Of a DNA stretch of 64,000 bases, positions 1 to 10,421 are shown piece after piece (within the stretch, counting starts at the first letter, position 1; each line of letters opens with the position of its first letter). Where the stretch lies: NCBI RefSeq assembly GCF_031432425.1, contig NZ_JAVKPH010000001.1, forward strand, positions 62,001-126,000, given 5' to 3'. The stretch is from Ruixingdingia sedimenti (GTDB lineage Bacteria > Pseudomonadota > Alphaproteobacteria > Rhodobacterales > Rhodobacteraceae). The translations under genes were made by a program, and so were the position numbers. Below the pieces are notes generated by a model. That model saw only the letters and a program-made list of their open reading frames with translations, was not told the DNA's origin and made no database searches.

Positions 1-576
1 CGCGACCTGCGCGCGCGGGGGGTGGAGCCGATGGCGCTGCTGAGCCTGATGGCGCGGCTCGGGTCCAGCCGGCCGGTGGAGGTCGTGGACAGTCACGCGG
101 AACTGATCGAGGGGTTCGACCTGTCCACCTTCGGCGCGGCGCCGACCAAGTTCGACGCCGAGGACCTGTTCCCCCTGACGCAGAAATGGGTGCAGGCGCG
201 GCCCTTTTCCGCCGTGGCGGGGCGGATCGCGGCCCTTGGCGTGCCCGATGCGCTGGCCGAGCCGTTCTGGAACGCGGTCAAGGGCAACATCACCGTGCTG
301 GACGACCTCGGCCCCTGGGCGGCGCTGGTGATGAACGGGGCAGAGCCCGCCGTCGCCCCCGAGGACGCCGATTTCATCAAGGCCGCGCTGGCGCTGCTGC
401 CCGCGGGGCCGCTGGATGGCGGCAGTTGGGGCCAGTGGACCGCGGCGGTGAAAGAGGCGACGGGGCGCAAGGGCAAGGGGCTGTTCCTGCCGCTGCGCCG
501 GGCGCTGACGGGGCGCGATTCGGGGCCGGAAATGGCCGACCTGCTGCCGCTGATGCAGCGGCTGCCCCGCGGCTGA
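1..576 (+). CDS. gltX: Glutamyl-tRNA synthetase, C-terminal part (truncated by window edge)
   Basis: This cytoplasmic class I enzyme attaches glutamate to its tRNA. Only the last 191 codons lie in the window; the frame is open from base 1, so the gene starts upstream. The HIGH and KMSKS catalytic region is therefore not visible. What remains is the helical anticodon-binding end, recognisable by the family-typical ending TGRKGKGLFLPLRRALTGRD followed by GPEM and a final LLPLMQR block. The stop is at 576 and the MATE gene starts 40 bases later. An internal GTG at 22 is not a real start. The family assignment is firm; which gltX paralogue it is cannot be decided here. Confidence 0.9.
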   Translation, partial: RDLRARGVEPMALLSLMARLGSSRPVEVVDSHAELIEGFDLSTFGAAPTKFDAEDLFPLTQKWVQARPFSAVAGRIAALGVPDALAEPFWNAVKGNITVLDDLGPWAALVMNGAEPAVAPEDADFIKAALALLPAGPLDGGSWGQWTAAVKEATGRKGKGLFLPLRRALTGRDSGPEMADLLPLMQRLPRG

Positions 577-615
577 ACGCGGCCCCGCAGGGGGCATGAC
601 AGGAACGGGGCCGGG

Positions 616-1947
616 ATGCGCGCGCGATTCGTCGAAGGGAACCTGTTCCGCCATGTCGCGGTGATGTCGCTCACCTCTTCGGTGGGGCTGATGGCGGTGT
701 TCGCGGTCGATCTCGTGAACCTGATCTTCATCTCGATGCTGGGGCGGGACGAACTGGCGGCGGCAATCGGCTATGCCGGGGCGCTGCTGTTCTTCACCAC
801 CGCGATCGGGATCGGGGCCTCCATCGCCTCGGGCGCGCTGGTGTCGCAGGCGGTGGGCGCGGGGGAACGCGCCCGGGCGCGCGAAACCGCCACCAATACG
901 GTCGTCTACGGCGTGGCGGTGGGGATCGCCTGCGCGGTGGCGGTGTGGATCTGGCTCGACCCGCTGGTGGGATTGCTGGGGGCCGAAGGGCCGACGCGCG
1001 CGCTGGCGGTGGATTACCTGCGCATCGTGATGATCGCGCAGCCGGTGCTGATGCTGGGCATGTGCGCCACCGCCGTGCTGCGGGCGCATGGCGATGCGCG
1101 GCGCGCGATGATGGCGACCGTCTGGGGCGCGGTGCTGAACGCGGTGCTGGACCCGATCCTGATCTTCGGCCTGGACATGGAACTTGCCGGCGCAGCCTGG
1201 GCCAGCGTGCTGTCGCGCATCGTCATCGCGGTGCTGGCGATCCGGCCGATCCTGCGCCACTACGGCGGCTTCGACCGGCCCACGCTGGCGGGGCTGACGG
1301 CCGATCTGGGCCCGGTATCCGCCATCGCGGGCCCGGCGATGCTGAGCCAGCTTGCCAACCCCGCCGGGCAGGCCTTCGTCACCCGCGCCATGTCGGCCTG
1401 GGGCGAGGCGGCGGTGGCGGGGATGGCCATCGCCGGGCGGCTGACGCCGGTGGCCTTCGGGATCCTGTTCGCGTTGGCAGGCGCCCTTGGCCCGATCATC
1501 GGGCAGAACCGCGGCGCGGGGCGGATGGACCGCGTGCGCCGGGCCTATCTCGATTCCATCCTGTTCACCGGGGTGGTGATCATCGTCGTCTCTGCCCTGC
1601 TGTTCGTCCTGCGCGCGCCGCTGGCCGATCTTTTCAGCGCCGAGGGGCTGACGCGGGAACTCGTCTACCTCTTCTGCGGGCCGCTGGCGCTTTTGTTCTT
1701 CTTCAACGGGCTGATCGTGATCGCCAACGCCACCTGCAACAACATGGGCCGCCCCTTCTGGTCCACGGTGCTGAACTGGGGCCGGCATACGGCGGGCACC
1801 GTGCCCTTCGTGATGCTGGGCGGGGCCTGGTACGGGGCGCATGGGGTGCTGATCGGGCAGTATCTGGGGGGCGTGGTGTTCGGGCTGGTCGCGGCCTGGG
1901 TCGGCTGGCGCGCGGTCTGCCCCCGGCCTTCCCGGGCGGGCACCTGA
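616..1947 (+). CDS. MATE family multidrug/metabolite efflux transporter
   Basis: A 443-residue polytopic inner-membrane protein with about 12 hydrophobic segments in two similar halves, the usual MATE length and layout. MATE proteins export cationic drugs or metabolites by Na+ or H+ antiport; the substrate cannot be read here. Family-like stretches are ISMLGRDELAAAIGYAG early, and LGPIIGQNRGAGRMDRVRRA about residue 300, where the GQNxGAG motif is typical. The ATG at 616 follows a weak AGGAACGG ribosome site. It may be read with gltX, 40 bases upstream. Downstream comes the glycine riboswitch, so the transcript probably ends around 1950-1985, although I see no clear terminator there. Confidence 0.88.
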   Translation: MRARFVEGNLFRHVAVMSLTSSVGLMAVFAVDLVNLIFISMLGRDELAAAIGYAGALLFFTTAIGIGASIASGALVSQAVGAGERARARETATNTVVYGVAVGIACAVAVWIWLDPLVGLLGAEGPTRALAVDYLRIVMIAQPVLMLGMCATAVLRAHGDARRAMMATVWGAVLNAVLDPILIFGLDMELAGAAWASVLSRIVIAVLAIRPILRHYGGFDRPTLAGLTADLGPVSAIAGPAMLSQLANPAGQAFVTRAMSAWGEAAVAGMAIAGRLTPVAFGILFALAGALGPIIGQNRGAGRMDRVRRAYLDSILFTGVVIIVVSALLFVLRAPLADLFSAEGLTRELVYLFCGPLALLFFFNGLIVIANATCNNMGRPFWSTVLNWGRHTAGTVPFVMLGGAWYGAHGVLIGQYLGGVVFGLVAAWVGWRAVCPRPSRAGT

Positions 1948-1987
1948 CCCCTTGCCAGCACGCCGCCCGGCAGGCTAAGCCTGACCC

Positions 1988-2158
1988 GTCAGGATCGGGA
2001 GAATCCGGCCGGGCCACAGCCCGCCGGTGCCGAAGGAGCAACCGCCCCGGTAAACTCTCAGGCGCAAGGGACCGTCCCGGCAGAAGGACTCTGGAGAGTG
2101 GCGCAAGTGCGCCCGCCGAAGGGATAACGATCTCAGGCGCAAGGGACAGAGGGGGCAT
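1988..2158 (+). promoter_or_regulatory. Tandem glycine riboswitch upstream of gcvT
   Basis: Two consecutive glycine aptamers lie in the leader of gcvT. Each ends in the conserved string CTCAGGCGCAAGGGAC (near 2056-2071 and 2132-2147). Each is preceded by the purine-rich helix segments of the family (GGAGAATCCGG near 1997; GGACTCTGGAGAGTGG near 2087). Glycine binding normally switches on the cleavage-system genes. The stretch 2156-2230 is the likely expression platform; it holds a short GC hairpin near 2165-2184 and then the gcvT ribosome site. The position directly before gcvTHP fits the known role. Confidence 0.93.
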
Positions 2159-2230
2159 CTGACGGGGGCGGGCGAAGCCTGCCCGATGATGCCCGGGCCA
2201 CCCACGGACCCGGCGGAACGGGAGACGAGG

Positions 2231-3340
2231 ATGGCCGACGAGTTGCTGCGCCTGCCCCTGCACGACCTGCACCTGCGCCTCGGCGCGCGGATGGTGCCGT
2301 TCGCGGGCTACGAGATGCCGGTGCAATACCCCGCCGGGGTGATGAAGGAACATCTGCACACACGCGCGGCGGCGGGGCTGTTCGATGTCAGCCACATGGG
2401 GCAGGTGATCCTGCGCCCCCGCGCCGGGATGGCCGCGCTGGCCACGGCGTTCGAGGCGCTGATGCCCGTCGATGTGGCCGGGCTGGCCGCGGGGCGGCAG
2501 CGGTATGGGCTCTTCACGAACGATGCGGGCGGGATCCTCGACGACCTGATGTTCGCCAACCGGGGCGATCACCTGCTGGTGGTGGTGAACGCCGCCTGCA
2601 AGGCCGCCGATCTGGCGCATATGCAGGCGCATCTTTCCGACGCGGCCGAGGTGGTCGCGGTGACGGACCGCGCGCTTTTGGCGTTGCAGGGCCCGGCGGC
2701 GGAAACCGCGCTGGCCCGGCTGCTGCCGGGTGTGGCGGCGATGCGGTTCATGGATGTGGCGGCGCCGGACTGGCAGGGGGCCGAAATCTGGGTCTCGCGG
2801 TCCGGCTATACCGGCGAGGACGGGTTCGAGATTTCCATCCCCGAAACCGCCGCCCTGCCCTTTGCGGAATCGCTGCTGGCGATGGCAGAGGTCGCCCCCG
2901 TCGCCCTCGGCGCGCGCGACAGCCTGCGGCTGGAGGCGGGCCTGTGCCTTTACGGCCATGACATCGGCACCGCCACCACGCCGGTCGAGGCCGGGCTGAC
3001 CTGGGCCATCCCCAAACGCCGCCGCGCCGAAGGCGGCTTTCCCGGCGCCGCGCGCATCCTGCGCGATCTGGCCGAAGGCCCCGCCCGCCTGCGCATGGGC
3101 CTGCGCCCCGAAGGCCGCGCGCCGATGCGCGAAGGGACCGAACTTTACGATGCGCCCGAGGGCGGCCGGCATCTGGGCACCGTCACCTCCGGCGGTTTCG
3201 GCCCCTCGGTCGGTGCGCCGGTCGCCATGGCCTATCTGCCCGCCGGAACCGCCGGCACCGTCTGGGGCGAGGTCCGCGGCCGCCGCCTGCCCGCGGCCAT
3301 CGCCCCCCTGCCCTTCCACCCCACCAGCTACAAGCGTTGA
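2231..3340 (+). CDS. gcvT: Glycine cleavage system T protein (aminomethyltransferase)
   Basis: This 369-residue T protein takes the aminomethyl arm from lipoyl-H protein and passes the carbon to tetrahydrofolate, releasing ammonia. It begins MADELLRLPLHDLHLRLGAR, followed by MVPFAGYEMPVQYP and GLFDVSHMGQ, hallmark GcvT segments. Later come LQGPAAE, SRSGYTGEDGFEI (folate-site region) and LGARDSLRLEAGLCLYGHD. I chose ATG 2231 because GGAGACGAGG lies directly upstream and alignment-type conservation starts there; an in-frame ATG at 2186 would add an unlikely Pro-rich leader. It is the first gene of gcvT-gcvH-gcvP under the glycine riboswitch. gcvH follows after 7 bases. Confidence 0.96.
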   Translation: MADELLRLPLHDLHLRLGARMVPFAGYEMPVQYPAGVMKEHLHTRAAAGLFDVSHMGQVILRPRAGMAALATAFEALMPVDVAGLAAGRQRYGLFTNDAGGILDDLMFANRGDHLLVVVNAACKAADLAHMQAHLSDAAEVVAVTDRALLALQGPAAETALARLLPGVAAMRFMDVAAPDWQGAEIWVSRSGYTGEDGFEISIPETAALPFAESLLAMAEVAPVALGARDSLRLEAGLCLYGHDIGTATTPVEAGLTWAIPKRRRAEGGFPGAARILRDLAEGPARLRMGLRPEGRAPMREGTELYDAPEGGRHLGTVTSGGFGPSVGAPVAMAYLPAGTAGTVWGEVRGRRLPAAIAPLPFHPTSYKR

Positions 3341-3347
3341 GGAGCCG

Positions 3348-3707
3348 ATGAAATACACCGAGGAACACGAATGGCTGCGCGTCGAGGGCGATCTGGTCGT
3401 CGTCGGCATCACCGAACATGCCGCGACGCAACTGGGCGATGTGGTCTTTGTCGAACTGCCCGAACCCGAAACCGTGGTGGCCAAGGGCGACGAGGCGGTG
3501 GTGATCGAAAGCGTCAAGGCGGCGTCCGACATCCTCGCGCCGCTGGACGGCGAGATCGTCGCGGTCAACGAGGTGCTGGCCGACAACCCGGGGCTGGTGA
3601 ACGAGGATCCGCTTGGCGCGGGCTGGTTCTTCAAGATGCGGGTCGACGACCTGTCGGCGCTGGAGGACTACATGGATGAGGACGAGTATAACGACCTGAT
3701 CGGGTGA
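3348..3707 (+). CDS. gcvH: Glycine cleavage system H protein (lipoyl carrier)
   Basis: This 119-residue protein carries the lipoyl group that shuttles the aminomethyl intermediate between the P, T and L proteins. The start MKYTEEHEWLRVEGD and the lipoylation loop VVIESVKAASDILAP (Lys in ESVKAAS, about residue 60) are classical. The C-terminal NEDPLGAGWFFKMRVDD is also typical. ATG 3348 has GAGGAGCC just upstream, partly overlapping the gcvT stop. The length matches the family. Between gcvH and gcvP lies a copy of the dispersed GC-rich repeat (3713-3778), so the operon is interrupted by a repeat but not by another gene. Confidence 0.97.
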   Translation: MKYTEEHEWLRVEGDLVVVGITEHAATQLGDVVFVELPEPETVVAKGDEAVVIESVKAASDILAPLDGEIVAVNEVLADNPGLVNEDPLGAGWFFKMRVDDLSALEDYMDEDEYNDLIG

Positions 3708-3712
3708 TCGGT

Positions 3713-3778
3713 GTCGAGGGCGGCGCCGGGGGGCCAGCCCCCCGGACCCCCCGGGATATTTATGGACAGAAAATGGGA
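3713..3778 (+). repeat. Dispersed GC-rich intergenic repeat, copy 1 (inside gcv operon)
   Basis: The stretch CGCCGGGGGGCCAGCCCCCC, then GGACCCCCCGGGATATTTAT and GGACAGAAAATG, recurs nearly base for base at 27386-27440. A related version with AGTATTTTTGGCAAGATGAAG is at 13868-13952. It forms a strong GC hairpin followed by an AT-rich tail. Here only the left half is present. It fills most of the 99-base gap between gcvH and gcvP. Confidence 0.75.
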
Positions 3779-3806
3779 AGGGCGTTGCGCCTGCCCGGAG
3801 GATGCG

Positions 3807-6644
<2,838 letters not shown>

Positions 6645-6650
6645 CATCCC

Positions 6651-6678
6651 GGGGGGCGCGGAAATTTTCGCGCCCCCC
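6651..6678 (+). terminator. Hairpin terminator after gcvP
   Basis: A perfect 10-bp stem GGGGGGCGCG / CGCGCCCCCC encloses the loop GAAATTTT, starting 6 bases after the gcvP stop. No long T run follows, so Rho may contribute, but position and strength fit an operon end. Confidence 0.65.
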
Positions 6679-6738
6679 TCTGGACAGGCCCGCACGGCTC
6701 GTCTATTCCACCCCCACCCAAGGCGAATGCCTTCCCGT

Positions 6739-6813
6739 GCCCGGGTAGCTCAGGGGTAGAGCAGTGGATTGAAAATCCTCGTGTCGGTGGTTCGATTCCG
6801 CCCCCGGGCACCA
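6739..6813 (+). tRNA. tRNA-Phe (anticodon GAA)
   Basis: A 75-base cloverleaf with a 7-bp acceptor stem GCCCGGG / CCCGGGC, discriminator A and encoded CCA. The D arm is GCTC / GAGC, the anticodon loop is TTGAAAA with GAA at its centre, and the T arm is GGTGG / CCGCC around TTCGATT. The anticodon stem GTGGA / TCCTC carries one T-T mismatch at its second pair. It stands alone between gcvP and a spermidine-synthase-like gene. Confidence 0.95.
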
Positions 6814-7103
6814 TTCATCACGACATTGCGCCCCAGGGCAGGACGATGGCGGTTGACCCCCGCGCCCATCCGGCGCATCAAGGCCCGAGGGGCGCCCCTG
6901 CCCCGCAGCCCGGATTGCCGATGCCCAGACCCTGCATGAACAAACCGGCGCTTTTCCCCGTCATGATCGGGACGCGGGCGAACAATGCCCGTGGGTTGCC
7001 GCGGCCCTGCTGAGGCCGGGCAACCCGCGACCGAGGTTCGACGCGCAACCGCCCGGCCCGCCCCATGGGCGCGCGGGCCGGCGATCAGGATTCAGGGAAA
7101 GAC
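6814..7103. other. Intergenic region with a long hairpin
   Basis: No convincing gene was found in these 290 bases. The arms GGGTTGCC (6993-7000) and GGCAACCC (7019-7026), with inner GGCC/GGCC pairs, form a hairpin about 80 bases before the next start. It could be a tRNA-transcript terminator or a leader structure of the downstream gene. A 62-codon minus-strand ORF here looks like an antisense artefact. Confidence 0.4.
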
Positions 7104-7820
7104 ATGACCATCTGGGCCGAACTGGCACGGGCCGGCACCGCTGCCGGCGACGAAATCATCCTGCGCCGGCGGGATGACCGCTACGAGATCCGCTTCAACG
7201 GGATGGAGCTGATGTCGAACGCCAACCACCAGTCCGAAACGGTGCTGGCCGAACGCACGCTGCGCCTGTTGGGGCGGCCCGCGCGGCGGGTGCTGATCGG
7301 GGGGCTCGGGCTCGGCTATACGCTGCGCACAGCGCTCGATTGCCTGCCGCCGCAGGCGCGGGTGACGGTGGCGGAAATCGTGCCCGAGATCATCGCCTGG
7401 AACCGCGGCCCCATCGGCCATCTGGCGGGCCATCCCCTGCGCGATCCGCGGGTCGAGGTGCGGGCCGAGGATGTGATGGAAACGCTGGCGGCGCCCGGGG
7501 GGTATGACGTGATCCTGCTCGATACCGACAACGGGCCGGATTTCCTGTCGCGGGCGGAAAACGGCAGCCTCTATGCGCCCTGCGGGATGGACCGCGTGCG
7601 CCGCGCGCTGCGCCCCGGGGGGATCGCGGCCTTCTGGTCGGCGACCGCATCCGCCCCGTTCGAGGCGCGGCTGTCCGCCCTGCCCTGGGTCTGGCGGCGC
7701 GAGGATGTGGCGCTGATCCCCGGGCGGGCGGATGCGCTGCACCACATCTATCTGGCCAGCCCCGATGCCTTCGCGCAGACCCCGCATGCCTTCGCGCTGG
7801 CGGCAGAGGGGGTGGGCTGA
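7104..7820 (+). CDS. Spermidine-synthase-like SAM-fold protein
   Basis: A 238-residue protein with the Rossmann core of the polyamine aminopropyltransferase/methyltransferase fold. It shows RVLIGGLGLGYTLRTAL (nucleotide-binding glycine loop, about residue 70), VTVAEIVPEIIAWNR (acidic strand end), and DVILLDTDNGPDFLS in place of the active-site acidic motif. It is shorter than true SpeE (about 280), and no SAM decarboxylase neighbour is visible. A genuine aminopropyltransferase role is therefore uncertain; a small-molecule methyltransferase is the alternative. ATG 7104 follows CAGGGAAAG. It stands alone after tRNA-Phe, and a long hairpin follows the stop. Confidence 0.7.
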   Translation: MTIWAELARAGTAAGDEIILRRRDDRYEIRFNGMELMSNANHQSETVLAERTLRLLGRPARRVLIGGLGLGYTLRTALDCLPPQARVTVAEIVPEIIAWNRGPIGHLAGHPLRDPRVEVRAEDVMETLAAPGGYDVILLDTDNGPDFLSRAENGSLYAPCGMDRVRRALRPGGIAAFWSATASAPFEARLSALPWVWRREDVALIPGRADALHHIYLASPDAFAQTPHAFALAAEGVG

Positions 7821-7860
7821 CCAGCCGGGGGACCATCGACATTCGCACCATGGCCGGGCC

Positions 7861-7897
7861 GGGCGGGATGAGGAAACGCACTGCGTTTCCCCCGCCC
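7861..7897 (+). terminator. Nested hairpin after the spermidine-synthase-like gene
   Basis: GGAAACGCA and TGCGTTTCC form a perfect inner stem around one base (7872-7890). The outer arms GGGCGGG and CCCGCCC extend it. It lies 40 bases past the stop at 7820, a plausible terminator. Confidence 0.5.
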
Positions 7898-8000
7898 GTT
7901 GCGCAACGGTGCCATGAGAGACGGTGATGCCGGTGAAAATGGAAAGGCCGGCGCCTGCCCCGGCGGGCGAGTAGCGCCCGCCATGGGCGGGGCGGGCGCT

Positions 8001-8072
8001 GGCCGGGGGCTTTGGGCCCCCGGCCGGGGCAACGGCACCGGCAGGATGTGGCGAAGGCGCGCGCCTTCGCCA
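8001..8072. terminator. Two GC hairpins between convergent genes
   Basis: Arms GGCCGGGGGC (8001-8010) and GCCCCCGGCC (8016-8025) form a 10-bp stem. A second perfect palindrome, GCGAAGGCGCGCGCCTTCGC at 8051-8070, lies 31 bases from the stop of the minus-strand kinase gene. Together they may end transcription from both sides. Confidence 0.5.
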
Positions 8073-8102
8073 GTCATCGCGGCGGGCCGAATGCCGATCG
8101 AC

Positions 8103-9506
8103 CTAGCCCGCCGCCGGGATGCGCACGATGGTGACGCTGCAATGCGCCTCTGCCACCACCTGGCTGGACACCGACCCCAGATAGCGCCGCGTGGCCGAAT
8201 GCGCCCGCGCGCCCATCAGCACATGGTCGGCGCGGATGCGGCCCGCATGTTCGATCAGCACCGCCGCCGGGTCGGGGCCGTCCAGCACGGTGAAGGTCAC
8301 GCGCCCCTCGGGCAGACCCAGTTGCGCGCCCCAGGCCTTGAGCGCCACCAGACGCGCGATGTGGATGTGGTTTCCGGCCTCGTCCGTCGCCATGTCGATG
8401 CCGATGCGGTGGGTGCGGATCACGTTCACGCAGGCGACCCGCGCGCCCGGACGCACCGCCAGCTGGTCGCGCACCGCCTGCAGGATGCGTTCGGACAGGC
8501 TTTCCATGTCCGGCGACAGGTCCACCGCCGCCATCAGCACCGGCGCGCGCGAGGCCTGCGCCGCGATCAGCGGCGGCGGCGGGGCAAAGCCGCGCAGCCG
8601 CGACATGCGCCAGCGCCGCCGCGCCACCGTCCACAGCCCGTCGCGGCGTTCCTTTCGCGCGCGATGGGTCAGTTCCACCTGATCGGGATGTTCCAGATCG
8701 AACAGCATCTGCGCCGCGGTCTGCGTCCGGTCTGCCGGATCGACCTCCAGCGCGCGCAGGATGATTTCCTGCAACCACGCCGGGATCTCGGGGTTGAGCG
8801 CGCGGGGCGGCTCCGGGTCGCGCCAGAGCCGCCGGCGCACGCCGCGCAGCCGCTCGGGCTGGCCGAAGGGCAGCCGGCCGGTCGCCAGTTGATAGAGCAT
8901 CGCGCCAAGCGCGAAGATGTCAGACCGCAGGTCGTCGCGCTGGCGCAGGAACTGTTCGGGCGCGATATAGGGGTATGTCCCCATCGGGATCGCGAATTCC
9001 TCTGCCAGCAGGTCGGGCAGCTGGTCGTGCCGGGCCAGGCCGAAGTCGATGGCGACCAGTTCGCCCCCCGCGCGCGCCATCAGGTTCGCGGGCTTGAGGT
9101 CGAGGTGGATGACATGCTGGCCGTGCAGCGCATGCACCATCGCCGCCATCCGCCGGCCGAGCACCACCACATCCGCCACCGGCAGCGGCGCGGTGTCGAA
9201 CAGCCCGTGCAGCGAGGCGCCGGGCAGCCGTTCCGTCACCAGATAGGGCATGCGCGCGAAATCGCCCGAGGCCACCACCCGGGGCACATGCGGCCCCGTC
9301 AGGCGCGGCAGGATCATCTGTTCGACCTCGAAGCCCACGATGGTCGGCCCGTCGTCGCCGTCGAGGATCGTCGGCACCTTCATCACCATCGGGCCGGGGT
9401 GGTCGGGGTGGGTGACCTCCCATATCGTGGCGAAACCGCCCTTGTGCAGCATCTCGCCCAAGGTGAAGCCGTCGATTTCCAACCCCGTCTGCGGTCGCAC
9501 GCGCAC
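8103..9506 (-). CDS. Bifunctional Ser/Thr protein kinase and universal stress protein
   Basis: A 467-residue soluble fusion. Residues 10-285 are a Hanks-type kinase: GEMLHKGGFATIWEV is the glycine loop, Lys43 (VMKVPT) binds ATP, HLDLKPAN at 135-142 is the catalytic loop with Leu replacing the usual Arg before Asp, DFG is at 155-157 and GTYPYIAPEQ is the activation end. Residues about 320-467 are a UspA domain ending with the ATP-binding pattern MGARAHSATRRYLGSVSSQV. There is no transmembrane segment or PASTA repeat, so it acts in the cytoplasm. The GTG start follows AAAGGAG. It lies 20 bases downstream of a metallophosphoesterase gene, probably co-transcribed. Its targets are unknown. Confidence 0.88.
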   Translation of the reverse strand: MRVRPQTGLEIDGFTLGEMLHKGGFATIWEVTHPDHPGPMVMKVPTILDGDDGPTIVGFEVEQMILPRLTGPHVPRVVASGDFARMPYLVTERLPGASLHGLFDTAPLPVADVVVLGRRMAAMVHALHGQHVIHLDLKPANLMARAGGELVAIDFGLARHDQLPDLLAEEFAIPMGTYPYIAPEQFLRQRDDLRSDIFALGAMLYQLATGRLPFGQPERLRGVRRRLWRDPEPPRALNPEIPAWLQEIILRALEVDPADRTQTAAQMLFDLEHPDQVELTHRARKERRDGLWTVARRRWRMSRLRGFAPPPPLIAAQASRAPVLMAAVDLSPDMESLSERILQAVRDQLAVRPGARVACVNVIRTHRIGIDMATDEAGNHIHIARLVALKAWGAQLGLPEGRVTFTVLDGPDPAAVLIEHAGRIRADHVLMGARAHSATRRYLGSVSSQVVAEAHCSVTIVRIPAAG

Positions 9507-9526
9507 TCACGCCACTCCTTTACCCT

Positions 9527-10267
9527 TTACCTGCCGGCCAGCACCCGCAGCGCCAGCGCCTCGGGCAGGCCGGCGGCACGCAGCTTGCGGGCGGTTTCGG
9601 CCGTGTCATAGGCCACCCGGCGAAAGACAAGTTCGTTCGCCGCGGTGTCGTAGAGAAGATAGCCCGCCTGCGGCACACCGTCGCGCGGCTGGCCCACCGC
9701 CCCCGCCACCGCCAGCCAGCGGCGCGAGGGCAAAAGCGGCATCGCCGCCCCGATCCGCGGCGCATGGCCATAAACCCGCCCCCGCAGGTCGCAACTGTAA
9801 AGCGCGGGCTGGTGCACATGGCCGCAGACGATCAGCCGCGCCGCGGTGACGTTGAACGAGGGCCGCGCGCGCATCTCGCCGGTGACATAGATCCAGTCGC
9901 CGGGATTGTGGGCAGAGGCATGGACGAACAGCGCATCCCCCAGTTCCGCCACCAGCGGCAGGCCGGCAAGGAAATCGCGCTGGCCGGGCGGAAGGCGCGG
10001 GCGCGTCCAGTCGATGGCGGCCCGGGCGACGGGGTTGAGGTTTTCGCCCGGATTGGCGATGGCGCTGTCGTGGTTGCCCTGCACGCAGACCGCGCCCGCC
10101 GCCACCAGATCGCGCACGCGGTCCACGCACCATTCCGGGTCCGGCCCATAGCCCACGATGTCGCCCAGACAGACGAAACGGCCGACCGACCGGGCGGCGC
10201 AATCGTCCAGCACCGCCGACAACGCCTCGCGGTTGCCGTGGATGTCGGTCAGCACAGCGATCAGCAT
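9527..10267 (-). CDS. Calcineurin-like metallophosphoesterase
   Basis: A 246-residue two-metal phosphoesterase with all family ligand blocks in order: LTDIHGN (residues 6-12), GDIVGYGPDP, VQGNHDSA and, later, FVHASAHNP and CGHVHQPA. Members of this compact group hydrolyse phosphodiesters or phosphoproteins; the substrate cannot be predicted. ATG 10267 has GGAGT upstream. It is the first gene of a two-gene minus-strand unit with the kinase/USP fusion, which suggests that kinase and phosphoesterase act on a common signal. That pairing is inference from position alone. Confidence 0.85.
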   Translation of the reverse strand: MLIAVLTDIHGNREALSAVLDDCAARSVGRFVCLGDIVGYGPDPEWCVDRVRDLVAAGAVCVQGNHDSAIANPGENLNPVARAAIDWTRPRLPPGQRDFLAGLPLVAELGDALFVHASAHNPGDWIYVTGEMRARPSFNVTAARLIVCGHVHQPALYSCDLRGRVYGHAPRIGAAMPLLPSRRWLAVAGAVGQPRDGVPQAGYLLYDTAANELVFRRVAYDTAETARKLRAAGLPEALALRVLAGR

Positions 10268-10421
10268 CGCGGGGACTCCGGTGGCGATGGCCCACCGATA
10301 GCAGACCGCCCGGCGGCGGCAAAACGGTTTCCTCGGGGGCAGGCCTCCGGCAGTGTCGCCCCGGAACGTCCCGGACCGGGACAGGATGGTCCGCCCCGCC
10401 CGGGACCGCGCCCCCCCGGCG

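Noticed and set aside
3711..3806. Extended N-terminus of gcvP from a GTG at 3711
   Set aside because: It would translate the intergenic repeat into a Gly/Pro-rich leader; GGAGG stands just before ATG 3807, where family similarity begins.
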